Made by a program: the position numbers and the translations under genes. This document shows positions 34,855 through 44,145 of a stretch of DNA of 64,000 nt, piece after piece. How positions within the stretch are numbered: position 1 is the stretch's first letter; the number at the start of each line of letters is the position of its first letter. Origin of the DNA: Shewanella canadensis (lineage in GTDB: Bacteria; Pseudomonadota; Gammaproteobacteria; Enterobacterales; Shewanellaceae); assembly GCF_003966225.1 (NCBI RefSeq), contig NZ_RXNU01000008.1, forward strand, positions 62,001-126,000. Reading direction: 5' to 3'. The notes beneath the pieces were generated by a model that saw only the letters and a list, made by a program, of their open reading frames with translations, was not told the origin of the DNA and did no database searches.

Positions 34855-35382
34855 ATGAAATATCCAGCTTCAATCAGAGCCATTCACTGGCTAAGCGCGT
34901 TACTCATCATAGGTCTACTTGCACTGGGCATCTATATGACACCATTTCAAGTCGACAATATGGCGTTTTCAGAAGAGCTCTACTTCTGGCATAAGTCTTT
35001 TGGTGTGCTGGCCTTTTTAATCGTATTGCTACGTCTAATTAACCGTAGACGCCATAACTTGCCAGAGCTCCCTAAAGGCATGCCAGTACACGAAAAGTTA
35101 GCTGCCAAAGTAGCCCATAACAGCTTGTATGCTTTATTAATTATCGTCCCAATCCTGGGCTACGTACAGTCTTGTACTTACGAGTTCAGCTCTGGCGTAC
35201 ACTTTTTTGGCCTCTTATTGCCTGAGCTATTTGAAGACAACAAGTCTGTGTTTGAAATCGTTAATCAGCTCCATAGAACGGCCTCATATCTGTTGATTGT
35301 ACTGATTTTTGCCCATGTCGCTGGCGCGTTAAAACACCGATTATTTGATAAAGAAAATGATGTGCTTAATCGTATTATTTAA
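34855..35382 (+). CDS. Cytochrome b561
   Basis: This 175-residue, four-helix membrane cytochrome has the family start YPASIRAIHWLSALL with an early His (H11). Further histidines are in YFWHKSFGV, KVAHNSLYAL and NQLHRTASYLLIVLIFAHVA, the usual haem b ligand set. A start upstream, inside the SDR gene, was rejected because ATG 34855 begins the family-conserved region and is preceded by AGAGAG. It would move electrons across the inner membrane, probably to or from a quinone or periplasmic partner. Downstream genes are an exported NTF2-like protein and a porin. Confidence 0.9.
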   Translation: MKYPASIRAIHWLSALLIIGLLALGIYMTPFQVDNMAFSEELYFWHKSFGVLAFLIVLLRLINRRRHNLPELPKGMPVHEKLAAKVAHNSLYALLIIVPILGYVQSCTYEFSSGVHFFGLLLPELFEDNKSVFEIVNQLHRTASYLLIVLIFAHVAGALKHRLFDKENDVLNRII

Positions 35383-35424
35383 CACACACCTTAACCACTG
35401 TTTAGAAATAACGGAGATAACACC

Positions 35425-35997
35425 ATGAAGAAAATTAATGTCACCCTATTTGCCATATTACTCGCCGGTTTAGCCACCAGCACTAACTTATTGGCCGAAG
35501 AGAGCGTTGCCGACCTAAAAGCCCAGATTGCCGAGCTGCAGGCACAAGTCGACACTCACAAGGCTGAAAGAGCTCAAACAGCGACACATTTGGCCATATT
35601 CGATGAATTAGATCTCGTCGCTTTCAACGACAGAGACATGAAACGCATCGGAGAGATCCACGCTGATAATGTCATCGTTCACAATCCAGATGGGACTCAA
35701 ACATCCCCTTTCCCACCACATTCCGAGGAGCTTGATTTTCTTTTTGACACCTTTGATTTCAAAGTTGCCGAACATATCGTCGGCTTCGGTTTCGGAGAGT
35801 GGACCGCAGGGATCAGTATCTCCGAAGGAAAGTGGGTTAAGCCATTCACTTTACCCAACGGTACTGTTTTACAGCCAACAAACAAGAAGGTTCGCATCAA
35901 AATAGCCACCATCGCGCGTTGGGAGAATGGTCGTATCGCCGAGGAGTATCTCTTCTGGGACAACGCCGACTGGAACCGTCAAATCGGTCTCGATTAA
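35425..35997 (+). CDS. Exported NTF2/SnoaL-like protein
   Basis: This 190-residue protein has a signal peptide (MKKINVTLFAILLAGLATST, cleaved near LLA-EE), a short coiled-coil (about 28-52, VADLKAQIAELQAQVDTHK), then an NTF2-like (SnoaL/ester-cyclase type) domain. Its markers are RIGEIHADNVIVHNPDG and IARWENGRIAEEYLFWDNAD. Such folds bind or cyclise small hydrophobic molecules, but catalytic residues vary and cannot be confirmed. It sits in the operon after cytochrome b561 and before an outer-membrane porin, which fits a periplasmic step in processing an aromatic or polyketide-like compound. Confidence 0.78.
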   Translation: MKKINVTLFAILLAGLATSTNLLAEESVADLKAQIAELQAQVDTHKAERAQTATHLAIFDELDLVAFNDRDMKRIGEIHADNVIVHNPDGTQTSPFPPHSEELDFLFDTFDFKVAEHIVGFGFGEWTAGISISEGKWVKPFTLPNGTVLQPTNKKVRIKIATIARWENGRIAEEYLFWDNADWNRQIGLD

Positions 35998-36027
35998 TTA
36001 TTCACCAACAAAGGCTTGGGATAACTC

Positions 36028-37458
36028 ATGAAGAAGCAAAGTGTAAACTTGATTCCAAATGTTAATAAGGCACTCGTCCTGGTATTTAGTAAGATTTTCT
36101 TGCTGGCGATGCTGGTCAATGCCGCCCAAGCCGAAGACAGCTCGCCCTACGTGGGCGAGCAGTTACACTTCTTCCGTTGGTTAGAAGACTATCGGGATTT
36201 TCCGGACACCAGTTTTAATAAGGATCCTCTAGCGGCGATAAAGCATATCGCGCTATCTGACAGGTATCCAACTTACATCACTCTTGGTGGTGATTACCGT
36301 TTACGCTATGAAAACTATTCCAATCAAAAGCTTGGACTGAAATCTTATTCATCCACCCATTCGGCCCTGCATCGCTTTATGTTACATGCCGATCTGCAGT
36401 TTGAGCAGACCCGTGTGTTTATGCAGCTGGCCAACTATAAGGAGCAAGGGCTCGACAATAGTGCAGATCCTTTCGCCGAGTCCGAAACTGATCTGCAGCA
36501 GGCCTTTATCGACTGGAAATTTCACGATCTAAATGTTCGGGTGGGCCGACAGGAGCTCATTCTCGGCGGCGGCAAAAAGACCGGAATTCGAGAAGGAAAA
36601 AACCAACGACGTGCATTCGATGGTGTGAGGTTCTCCCATAAATTAGGTGCTAACACCATTGCCGAGCTTCTCTATATGCAAGAAGTCAGGCCCAATGAAG
36701 CGGCCTTTCAGGATAGTTCGAGTGAGGGTGCTAAACTCTATGGGGCATATTTCAATTCAGTAATGAAGTGGACTCAAGGCAATAACCTGGATCTATTCTA
36801 TCTTGGATTTGAGCGAAACCATGCCATTTTCGAGCAGGGCATAGCAGACGAGAAACGCCAAAGTATTGGAGCCAGATGGTGGAGCAAAACAGGATATTTC
36901 AACTTTGATTATGAGCTGACCTATCAATTTGGAGATTTCGGTAGCGGTACTATTTCTGCCTTAGGCTTTGCCACCGACAGTTCCTATAACTTAGGTCATG
37001 TATTTAGCTGGTCTCCAAAAGTTGGATTTAGATTCGATTACGCCAGTGGTGATAGCGATAAAAATGATAATTCCTTAGGTACCTATAATGCCCTTTTCCC
37101 AAATGCGGCGTACGTATCAGAGGCCGCCATTTTTGCGCCGGCCAATATGTGGGATATTCAGCCTTATCTAGAGTTCTCCCCCGATGAAGGGATCACTCTA
37201 TTCACCGGAGTCAGTTACCTGTGGCGAGACTCACTCAAGGACGGGGTATATCTCTACCCAGGCTTCCCCGCGATTTCATCTCATGAAACGGATAACAAAT
37301 CATACGGTTACCAGATAAATTTGGTAGCTCAATGGAAACCGTCAAACTTTATCACGCTACAGGCGGCCTATGTAAACACCCTCGCCGGCGAAGCTATCAC
37401 GGCTGCCGGTGGCCAAGATTCTGAATTTTTCATGCTTTCTATGGGATTGCGTTTTTAG
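36028..37458 (+). CDS. Alginate_export-type outer-membrane porin
   Basis: This 476-residue beta-barrel protein has a long signal region (to about residue 35, NAAQA-ED), then HFFRWLEDYRDFPD and TLGGDYRLRYENYSN. It has regular alternating strands and ends on the aromatic-terminated C-terminus SMGLRF of outer-membrane proteins. The Alginate_export family markers (VGRQELILGGGKKTGIREG, NQRRAFDGVRFSH) are present. It would move small anionic or aromatic molecules through the outer membrane. It is the last gene of the SDR-cytochrome operon. No alginate genes are near, so 'alginate' is only a family label. Confidence 0.88.
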   Translation: MKKQSVNLIPNVNKALVLVFSKIFLLAMLVNAAQAEDSSPYVGEQLHFFRWLEDYRDFPDTSFNKDPLAAIKHIALSDRYPTYITLGGDYRLRYENYSNQKLGLKSYSSTHSALHRFMLHADLQFEQTRVFMQLANYKEQGLDNSADPFAESETDLQQAFIDWKFHDLNVRVGRQELILGGGKKTGIREGKNQRRAFDGVRFSHKLGANTIAELLYMQEVRPNEAAFQDSSSEGAKLYGAYFNSVMKWTQGNNLDLFYLGFERNHAIFEQGIADEKRQSIGARWWSKTGYFNFDYELTYQFGDFGSGTISALGFATDSSYNLGHVFSWSPKVGFRFDYASGDSDKNDNSLGTYNALFPNAAYVSEAAIFAPANMWDIQPYLEFSPDEGITLFTGVSYLWRDSLKDGVYLYPGFPAISSHETDNKSYGYQINLVAQWKPSNFITLQAAYVNTLAGEAITAAGGQDSEFFMLSMGLRF

Positions 37459-37581
37459 ATAAGCCAACGCTACTCAGTAGCGAAGTAATGTTCATCGCAG
37501 TTAACAACTGGGAAATCGCCCGTATTTGATTTAATCTTCCCCCTTTGACCCTCACCTCTCCTAGATAGGCAATAACCAGCA

Positions 37582-38202
37582 ATGACAAAAGAAACCGTCT
37601 TATATTACGTTTACGATCCTATGTGTAGCTGGTGCTGGGGTTACGATCCGACTTGGGCCAGGCTCAAAACTGAGCTGGAAAAAGCGGGAATAAAGGTTGA
37701 GTATCGACTCGGTGGCCTGGCGAGCGACTCCGATGAACCTATGCCACACAATATGCAGCGTTTTCTGGAGCAAACCTGGCGTAAGATCCATACACAATTG
37801 GGTACTGAGTTTAACTTCGATTTCTGGACGTTGTGCCTACCAAGACGCTCGACCTATCCTGCTTGCCGCGCGGCACTGATTGCCAGAGAGGCAGATCTTG
37901 AACAAGCCATGGTTCAGGGCATTCAACATGCCTACTATCTTGAGGCGAAAAATCCTTCGGATATGGAAACCTTAGTTAGCATTGCCGCCTCTATCGGGCT
38001 TGATGCAGCCTGGTTTACACAGCAGATGCTGGGTAAAAGCGTAAATCAACACCTGATGGAAGAGATAACGAATGTGCAACAGTTTCCCATTAGAGGGTTT
38101 CCATCGCTGGTGCTCGGGGACAAGGGACAGTTAACGCCGATAGCGCTCGACTACCAAGACTGGCAGTTAAGCTTTAGCGCAATAACAGATGCGATAACCT
38201 AA
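37582..38202 (+). CDS. DsbA-family thiol protein (CSWCW type)
   Basis: This 206-residue, thioredoxin-fold protein has C15-S-W-C18 (VYDPMCSWCWGYDPTW), a helical insert and the cis-proline loop FPIRGFPSLVL. There is no signal peptide, so it is cytoplasmic. This is the DsbA-family subgroup seen in many proteobacteria (CSWCW...W). It follows the porin after 123 bases and may belong to the same redox module. It differs from the CSWC protein at 29253 in length and in the tail. Confidence 0.85.
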   Translation: MTKETVLYYVYDPMCSWCWGYDPTWARLKTELEKAGIKVEYRLGGLASDSDEPMPHNMQRFLEQTWRKIHTQLGTEFNFDFWTLCLPRRSTYPACRAALIAREADLEQAMVQGIQHAYYLEAKNPSDMETLVSIAASIGLDAAWFTQQMLGKSVNQHLMEEITNVQQFPIRGFPSLVLGDKGQLTPIALDYQDWQLSFSAITDAIT

Positions 38203-38235
38203 AGCCATTTACATAAAGATTTGAACATTCTCAAA

Positions 38236-40140
38236 TCATAATGTTAAGTGAACGACACAGTTACGGCCATCGCGCTTAGCCGTATACAAGGCATTATCTG
38301 CCCGAATAAACATATCTTCGTCGCTGTCATCCTTTATCGAGGCTGTCACACCGAAACTGGCGGTCACATTTCCTACCTCAGGAAAATCCGTCTCTTCAAT
38401 GATTATTCGTATTTTTTCAGCAAGCTTTATCGCACCATCGATGGAGGTTTCGGGACAGATAAGCAGAAACTCTTCACCGCCCCATCGACCCACCAGATCA
38501 TTCTTGCGCACATTCAGAGCCAAGAGCTGTCCCATCTCGATCAGGACCTTGTCACCCACCTTATGGCCAAACTTATCATTGACCTGTTTAAAGTGATCGA
38601 CATCGAGCAAGATCATGGCAAACTGACGTTCATATCGATTGAAGCGATCAAATTCATGGCTGAATAGATCATCGAGTCTACGACGGTTATTGAGTCCGGT
38701 GAGCGTGTCGGTGACTGACAAACGTTCGATCTCCTTTTTATCTGTAATATCGTGACTTACAGATGTAAAACCTGTGATTTTCCCATTAAAGTCAAAGTCT
38801 GGGGTAATGACATGATTAAGCCAGAAACTGCTACCATTCTTAGCTTTATCTTTGATCTCCCCATGCCATGTCTTGCCCTGCAAAATTGTCCGCCAGATAT
38901 CCTCATGGGTTTCGGCTGGGGTATCCGGGTGTTTGACAATGTTGTGTCTCTTTCCCTTCATCTCTTCGGCCGAAAAACCATACACCTCACTCAAGGCAGC
39001 ACTGGTAGACAAGATATGCCCCGCTCTGTCTGTCGATGATGTGATGACATATCGATTGATTATCTCGGCATAATTCTTAATCTTAAAATACGCATCACTC
39101 AGTTTGCTCTGCAATCTGGCTGGAATTATAGCCACTAAGCCCGACAGAACCAATGATACCAGCAGCACGGTAAGTGCGGTAAGCCCCGCAGTTAACATGT
39201 TATTTTTCTTGAATTTAGCGAGCAGACTCTTTCGCGGAACGGCCATAACAAACGCTTCATCGTCGTTCATGAGTATCTCACTTATCGAGAAAGTAAAATG
39301 ATCTCCTTCACGGGTATCTTTTAGCTCTAAAACAGAACTTCCGAACTCAGGAAACTGCGTGAATACGTTAGGACGGTCTGGCAGGTATCGACTCCAGGCC
39401 AATACATATGAAGGATGAAGAATAAACTCCCCATCCTTATCTATGATATAGACATCAAAATCGGATGATGCGCCGAGTGTGGACAGGAGAGTATCGATTG
39501 AGATGTTCGCAACAATCAAACCCGAAAACTGGTTTTGTGAAAATACCGGAGTCGCAATACGAAATGTGGGACGAATAGGCATCTCAATCTGGCCGTGTTC
39601 CATATTCAAGTCAAAGTGTGAATGCCAATATGCTCCCTCAGATAAGTGGGCAGCCTCTCTGAAATAATATCTCTCTTTCTTATTCTGTAATTTCTCCTCG
39701 GCGACAATGACTGGCATATCCTCACCTTTAGTTCGATCGACTCTAACGGCCTCCATTCCCGATGACTCGATGAAACGCAGTTGCATAAATGAATCATTAG
39801 ACACTGTGGCGGCAAGCAGAAGGTGATTAAGGTTATAGCGTGCATCGGAACTGTTACTGCTTAAATACTTGAGAGTTAACTCGCTAGTCGCGATAGCCCC
39901 GACAACATTCTCTGCGTGCTGCATAAATTCATTAAGCAGCTCATATTTAACGGCCTTTTCTGCGGCCACTTTTTCACGGATCTCACTCTCAATATTGGTA
40001 TATTGAATGTTGTAGTTAATCAAAGAGGTGATAACCGCAACTAAGGTACCAAACAGCAGGAAAAAAAGCGTAAAGATCCAATAATACCGTCTTCGTATTA
40101 TTGAGGTGGAAGAATTTGAACTACCCAAAGTACCTTTCAT
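38236..40140 (-). CDS. Diguanylate cyclase with Cache sensor and PAS domain
   Basis: This 634-residue protein has membrane segment 1 near residues 19-43 and a double-Cache-like periplasmic domain to about 310. Membrane segment 2 is around 317-340 (LTAGLTALTVLLVSLVLSGL), with a PAS domain at about 360-470 (VYGFSAEEMKGKRHNIVKHP, then NGSSFWLNHVITPDFD). A GGDEF domain lies at about 475-634 with the active motif RWGGEEFLLI. GGEEF is a functional variant, so it should make cyclic-di-GMP from GTP in response to a periplasmic ligand. No EAL domain is seen. It is monocistronic. Confidence 0.9.
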   Translation of the reverse strand: MKGTLGSSNSSTSIIRRRYYWIFTLFFLLFGTLVAVITSLINYNIQYTNIESEIREKVAAEKAVKYELLNEFMQHAENVVGAIATSELTLKYLSSNSSDARYNLNHLLLAATVSNDSFMQLRFIESSGMEAVRVDRTKGEDMPVIVAEEKLQNKKERYYFREAAHLSEGAYWHSHFDLNMEHGQIEMPIRPTFRIATPVFSQNQFSGLIVANISIDTLLSTLGASSDFDVYIIDKDGEFILHPSYVLAWSRYLPDRPNVFTQFPEFGSSVLELKDTREGDHFTFSISEILMNDDEAFVMAVPRKSLLAKFKKNNMLTAGLTALTVLLVSLVLSGLVAIIPARLQSKLSDAYFKIKNYAEIINRYVITSSTDRAGHILSTSAALSEVYGFSAEEMKGKRHNIVKHPDTPAETHEDIWRTILQGKTWHGEIKDKAKNGSSFWLNHVITPDFDFNGKITGFTSVSHDITDKKEIERLSVTDTLTGLNNRRRLDDLFSHEFDRFNRYERQFAMILLDVDHFKQVNDKFGHKVGDKVLIEMGQLLALNVRKNDLVGRWGGEEFLLICPETSIDGAIKLAEKIRIIIEETDFPEVGNVTASFGVTASIKDDSDEDMFIRADNALYTAKRDGRNCVVHLTL

Positions 40141-40475
40141 ATCAAGCCCTTTTACCGCTTAGTGTCATGATTTTAACCCCTTACAATAATTAGGCCTACT
40201 TTTAGTATGGATAAATATTCGATAATTGGAAGTAAATAAGCCGTTGCCTGACCGCTCTTAAGTATGACTCCCCTCTCTTAATCTTAAAAAGTCTGAAGAA
40301 GCGTCACATTTGTAATAATAACCCAGTTTTACGCCAACGCCCCCAGCAAACACAGTTCCCCTTACATCTCAATAACTTGCACAAGACCCCGTCTCAATCA
40401 CAGCTCTCATTATTCATGTTTTGCGAGAATTATCACAACAGAACAGTAGCAAAAACCGTAAATTAACAACATTAA

Positions 40476-40491
40476 TAGAGTAAATACTCTA
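40476..40491. promoter_or_regulatory. Palindrome upstream of hypB
   Basis: TAGAGTA-AA-TACTCTA has perfect 7-base arms around two bases, 118 bases before the preferred hypB start. It may be an operator for the hypB operon. The rest of the spacer 40141-40608 shows nothing clear. Confidence 0.35.
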
Positions 40492-40608
40492 ACCGAGTAG
40501 AACTAGCAAATGTCGATCGATACTACACCTCCCCCTCATTTATGTAAGGCAGGTGTAAACAAGCCGACTGACACCCGTTTGTTGGAACAGTTTCTAAATA
40601 AGGGGAAA

Positions 40609-41283
40609 ATGATGGGCACGTTTAAGACTCTTGAAATTAAAGAAAGCGTATTTGAAAACAACAATATTCAGGCTGATTTGCTAAGAGACGAGTTGAAAGA
40701 GGAGAAAGTATTTCTACTCAACCTTATGTCGTCACCTGGCTCGGGTAAAACCACCACCTTAGTGAGAACCATCGAAACGCTCAAAGATGAAATGAACATT
40801 GGCATCATGGAAGCCGATATCGATTCAGATGTCGATGCCCACACCATAGCCCAAACCGGTACCCGAGTGATACAACTACACACTGGCGGCATGTGCCACC
40901 TCGACGCCGATATGACCAGGCAGGGGCTAAATGGATTAAACACCGACAACCTGGATTTAGCCATATTGGAGAATGTAGGCAACTTAGTCTGCCCTGCCGA
41001 ATTTGATACGGGCGCAGCTAAGAATGCCATGATCCTGAGTGTGCCAGAGGGGGATGATAAACCCCTTAAGTACCCATTGATGTTCTCGATAGTGGATGTG
41101 TTGCTGATTAACAAAATCGATGCCATCGACTTTTTTGACTTCGATCTCGACGCGGTAAAGCAGCGCGCCAGAAAGCTGAACCCAAATATCACTATTATCC
41201 CTATCTCGGCTAAAACCGGTGAAGGCATTGCAGAGTGGACCGATTGGCTGCGCAAGCAGGCCAAAGCGTGGAATCAAACATAA
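40609..41283 (+). CDS. hypB: HypB-like nickel-insertion GTPase
   Basis: This protein of about 224 residues is a SIMIBI-class GTPase. It shows FLLNLMSSPGSGKTTTLVRT (Walker A), IGIMEADIDSDVDA, the metal-site motif HTGGMCHLDADM and LENVGNLVCPAEFD. The base-binding box is INKIDAIDFFDF. HypB delivers nickel to the hydrogenase active site with HypA. The His-rich N-terminal extension and the CxxCGC motif of some HypB proteins are absent. ATG 40609 (or 40612) is preferred because AAGGGG precedes it and the following KTLEIKESVF is the family start; an upstream in-frame ATG at 40510 adds 33 poorly conserved residues. No hydrogenase gene is near. Confidence 0.9.
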   Translation: MMGTFKTLEIKESVFENNNIQADLLRDELKEEKVFLLNLMSSPGSGKTTTLVRTIETLKDEMNIGIMEADIDSDVDAHTIAQTGTRVIQLHTGGMCHLDADMTRQGLNGLNTDNLDLAILENVGNLVCPAEFDTGAAKNAMILSVPEGDDKPLKYPLMFSIVDVLLINKIDAIDFFDFDLDAVKQRARKLNPNITIIPISAKTGEGIAEWTDWLRKQAKAWNQT

Positions 41284-41379
41284 CTGAAATCTATTGCAAC
41301 TCGTATCAAGTGCAACTCATATCAAGTGCGGTAGAGATCTAGCATCAGTCAATCGCCATTTATTGTTGGAGCCATAAGC

Positions 41380-44067
41380 ATGGTTAAAGAAAAAGTATTA
41401 GACCTCGCCAATAAGATCAGCCGAACCAAGCGAGGTTCAAGGAATGAAATTAAGCAAGGCGATCCCGAATACCTCATCCTGGAGCCTATCGTTACCGAAC
41501 CCATGGCCGAAGTGGCGTTATGCTTAGCCTTGCGTAAGCCCCTTAGCGCGCAAGAGGTCGCTTCTGTATGCGGAAAATCGGAAGAGGAGACCGCCAAGCT
41601 TCTTTGGCAGGTCGCCATGGTCGGCGCCGCCTTTGTCAACGAGATCGATGGCGTCGATAAATACTGGATAGATGTCTGGGTACCCGGTCATATGGAGATG
41701 ATCGTCAATAACAAAGAGTTGATCCAAAAATTCCCGCAACTCGGCGCCGCCTTCGATGCCTTTGGCAAGAAAAAGGGCCCACTCGCCGCGGGTAATATTC
41801 CCGTGGGCTCGGGACCTATGCGGGTGATCCCCATTCAAACAGCCATCGATGGCGAGACCCGCAGCGCCTCCTATGAAGAGGTATCCAAATACCTGAATAA
41901 CAATAGCCTGTTCTCACTATCCGATTGCGCCTGCCGCACATCGAGAGAGGCCATGGGTGAAGGCTGTGGTCACCTCAAAGAAGATATGTGCATCCAGATG
42001 GGACACGCCGCCGAATACTATATTCGCACAGGCCGAGGTAAAAAGATCACTCGGGAAGACGCGTTCGAGGTGATCAAAAAAGCCGAAGAAAATGGCTTGA
42101 TGCATAGCATGCCAAACTTCGATGGCTCCGGGGAGACCCATGCCATCTGTAATTGCTGCGGTTGTGGTTGTTTCGCGCTCCGCCTTGCCAGCATGTGGCA
42201 AAACCCGGATATGGTCCGCTCCAACTATGTGGTAAAAATCGATGCAGAGCAGTGCGTGGCTTGCGGCGAGTGTGTCGAGGTTTGTCCCACTAATGCACTT
42301 AAGTTAGGTCAAAAATTGTGTTCGACATCACCGACTAAAACGGCAAACAGAGATCTTCCCCACGATACCCACTGGGGACCGGATAAGTGGAATCCCAATT
42401 ACCGCACCAATAAGCAAGTCGTACTTGAAGCCGGAACCAGCCCTTGTAAGGCTGAATGTCCAGCCCATATCGGTATTCAGGGCTATATCAAATTGGCGGC
42501 TCAGGGAAAATACCGTGAAGCCCTCGAGCTGATCAAGCGAGAAAACCCCTTCCCCGCAGTATGTGGCCGGATCTGTCCTAAAAAATGCGAGTCCGACTGT
42601 ACACGGGGAGACATTGATCATCCGGTTGCTATCGATGAGATAAAGAAGTTTATTGCCCAGCAAGATCTCGATGCCAAAACCCGTTTTATTCCCGAAATTA
42701 AGCATAGCCATGACAAAAAAATTGCCATTATTGGCAGTGGACCAGCGGGACTTTCCTGCGCATATTTTCTGGCGATTGAAGGATACCAGGTCACCGTATT
42801 TGAAAAACAAACTGCACTCGGAGGCATGTTAACCTTAGGGATCCCCTCTTATCGACTCGAGAAAGAGGTCATCAATGCCGAAATAGAGGTATTAAGAGCC
42901 TTAGGTGTCACCTTTAGATGTGGCGTCGAAGTGGGCAAAGATATCAGTCTGAGCGAGTTAAGAGGCCAGGATTACCGGGCATTCTATCTCGCTATCGGGG
43001 CGCAAGCAGGCAGACGCTTAGGTCTTATTGGTGAAGATGCCATTGGTGTATCGACCGGGGTGGATTTTCTTCGTCAGGTCAATCTGGGCGAAACAGATAA
43101 TCTGGATGGTAAGGTCGTTGTTATCGGCGGCGGCAATGTTGCCATCGATGTCGCCAGAACGGCGACGCGTGTCGGCGCCAGCAGCGTCGATCTCTTTACC
43201 CTCGAAAGCTTGGATCAGATGCCTGCCCATGTCGAAGAAGTTGAAGAGGCGCTCAGTGAGGATATTTCCGTCAACAACTCCTGGGGGCCAACACGTATCA
43301 TCACCCATGATGGAAAAGTGACTGGCGTCGCATTCGCCAAGTGTCTGTCAGTATTTGATGAACAGGGCAAATTCGCTCCCCGCTTCGATGAAAAGACCAC
43401 CACACTGGTGGAGGCCGATCATGTGTTGATCTCCGTCGGACAGGCTATGGACTGGGGCAACTTGCTTACAGGCAGTCGCCTGGAGTTGAATCCCAACCTA
43501 ACTGTTCAGGCCGATCCAGATACCTTCCAGACCCATGAAGCGGACATTTTTGTCGGCGGAGATGTGTTAACCGGACCTCAGTTTGCTATCGATGCTATCG
43601 CTCATGGCAAAGAAGGCGCCATCTCTATCCATCGCTATGTTCAGCACGGTCAGAGTCTGGTACTGGGCCGTATTAAGCGTGATTATCGTTCATTCGACAA
43701 AGATAAGCTGAATCTCGATGGCTTCGATAACGCGCCGAGACAGGCACTGGATCATGTTGACGGTAAGGAGTCTAAGCAAACCTTCAGAGATCTGCGCGGC
43801 ACCTTTACTCAGGAGCAGGTACAGCAGGAAACCGAGCGTTGTCTTGGATGCGGTGTTGCCGTTGCCGATGAGTTTATGTGTATCGGCTGTGGTGCCTGCA
43901 CGACGAAGTGCCAATTCGATGCAATTTCTTTGGTCAGAGCCTATGACGCCGATGGCGCCGACCTTCGCACGGTAAAAAAAGTCATCATAAAACACGCACT
44001 GAAACGTAAAGTCAAAATTGCGGTCAATGCGCCCATCAAGCGCATTAAAGCCCTGATGACTGACTAG
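41380..44067 (+). CDS. Fusion enzyme: Fe-S domain, GltD-like FAD/NAD(P) oxidoreductase, C-terminal ferredoxin domain
   Basis: This 895-residue fusion starts with a region of about 320 residues rich in cysteines: SLSDCACRTSREAMGEGCGH from about residue 181, CNCCGCGCFALR near 255, then a ferredoxin box CVACGECVEVCP. A GltD/DpyD-type segment follows (CKAECPAHIGIQGYIKLA, ICPKKCESDCTRG). Two Rossmann motifs come next, IAIIGSGPAGLSCAYFLAIE (FAD, from about 448) and VVVIGGGNVAIDVARTATR (NAD(P), about 579). A C-terminal cluster pair CLGCGVAVAD and CIGCGACTTKCQF starts at Cys821. It should pass electrons between NAD(P)H, flavin and several 4Fe-4S clusters, cytoplasmically. It sits between hypB and hypA, 96 and 78 bases away. 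Partner and substrate are unknown. Confidence 0.88.
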   Translation: MVKEKVLDLANKISRTKRGSRNEIKQGDPEYLILEPIVTEPMAEVALCLALRKPLSAQEVASVCGKSEEETAKLLWQVAMVGAAFVNEIDGVDKYWIDVWVPGHMEMIVNNKELIQKFPQLGAAFDAFGKKKGPLAAGNIPVGSGPMRVIPIQTAIDGETRSASYEEVSKYLNNNSLFSLSDCACRTSREAMGEGCGHLKEDMCIQMGHAAEYYIRTGRGKKITREDAFEVIKKAEENGLMHSMPNFDGSGETHAICNCCGCGCFALRLASMWQNPDMVRSNYVVKIDAEQCVACGECVEVCPTNALKLGQKLCSTSPTKTANRDLPHDTHWGPDKWNPNYRTNKQVVLEAGTSPCKAECPAHIGIQGYIKLAAQGKYREALELIKRENPFPAVCGRICPKKCESDCTRGDIDHPVAIDEIKKFIAQQDLDAKTRFIPEIKHSHDKKIAIIGSGPAGLSCAYFLAIEGYQVTVFEKQTALGGMLTLGIPSYRLEKEVINAEIEVLRALGVTFRCGVEVGKDISLSELRGQDYRAFYLAIGAQAGRRLGLIGEDAIGVSTGVDFLRQVNLGETDNLDGKVVVIGGGNVAIDVARTATRVGASSVDLFTLESLDQMPAHVEEVEEALSEDISVNNSWGPTRIITHDGKVTGVAFAKCLSVFDEQGKFAPRFDEKTTTLVEADHVLISVGQAMDWGNLLTGSRLELNPNLTVQADPDTFQTHEADIFVGGDVLTGPQFAIDAIAHGKEGAISIHRYVQHGQSLVLGRIKRDYRSFDKDKLNLDGFDNAPRQALDHVDGKESKQTFRDLRGTFTQEQVQQETERCLGCGVAVADEFMCIGCGACTTKCQFDAISLVRAYDADGADLRTVKKVIIKHALKRKVKIAVNAPIKRIKALMTD

Positions 44068-44075
44068 AGATCTGC

Positions 44076-44109
44076 AACGGTCGGGTCATGAAACCATGTC
44101 CCGGCCGTT
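44076..44109. promoter_or_regulatory. Intergenic hairpin before hypA
   Basis: AACGGTCGGGTCATG and CATGTCCCGGCCGTT form a 15-base stem with 13 paired positions and an AAAC loop. No T-run follows, so it is more likely an mRNA processing or stability hairpin, or a site limiting hypA expression, than a terminator. Confidence 0.4.
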
Positions 44110-44145
44110 ACAGTCGATCGTTTTCCCTCAAGAAAGGAGGCAGAT

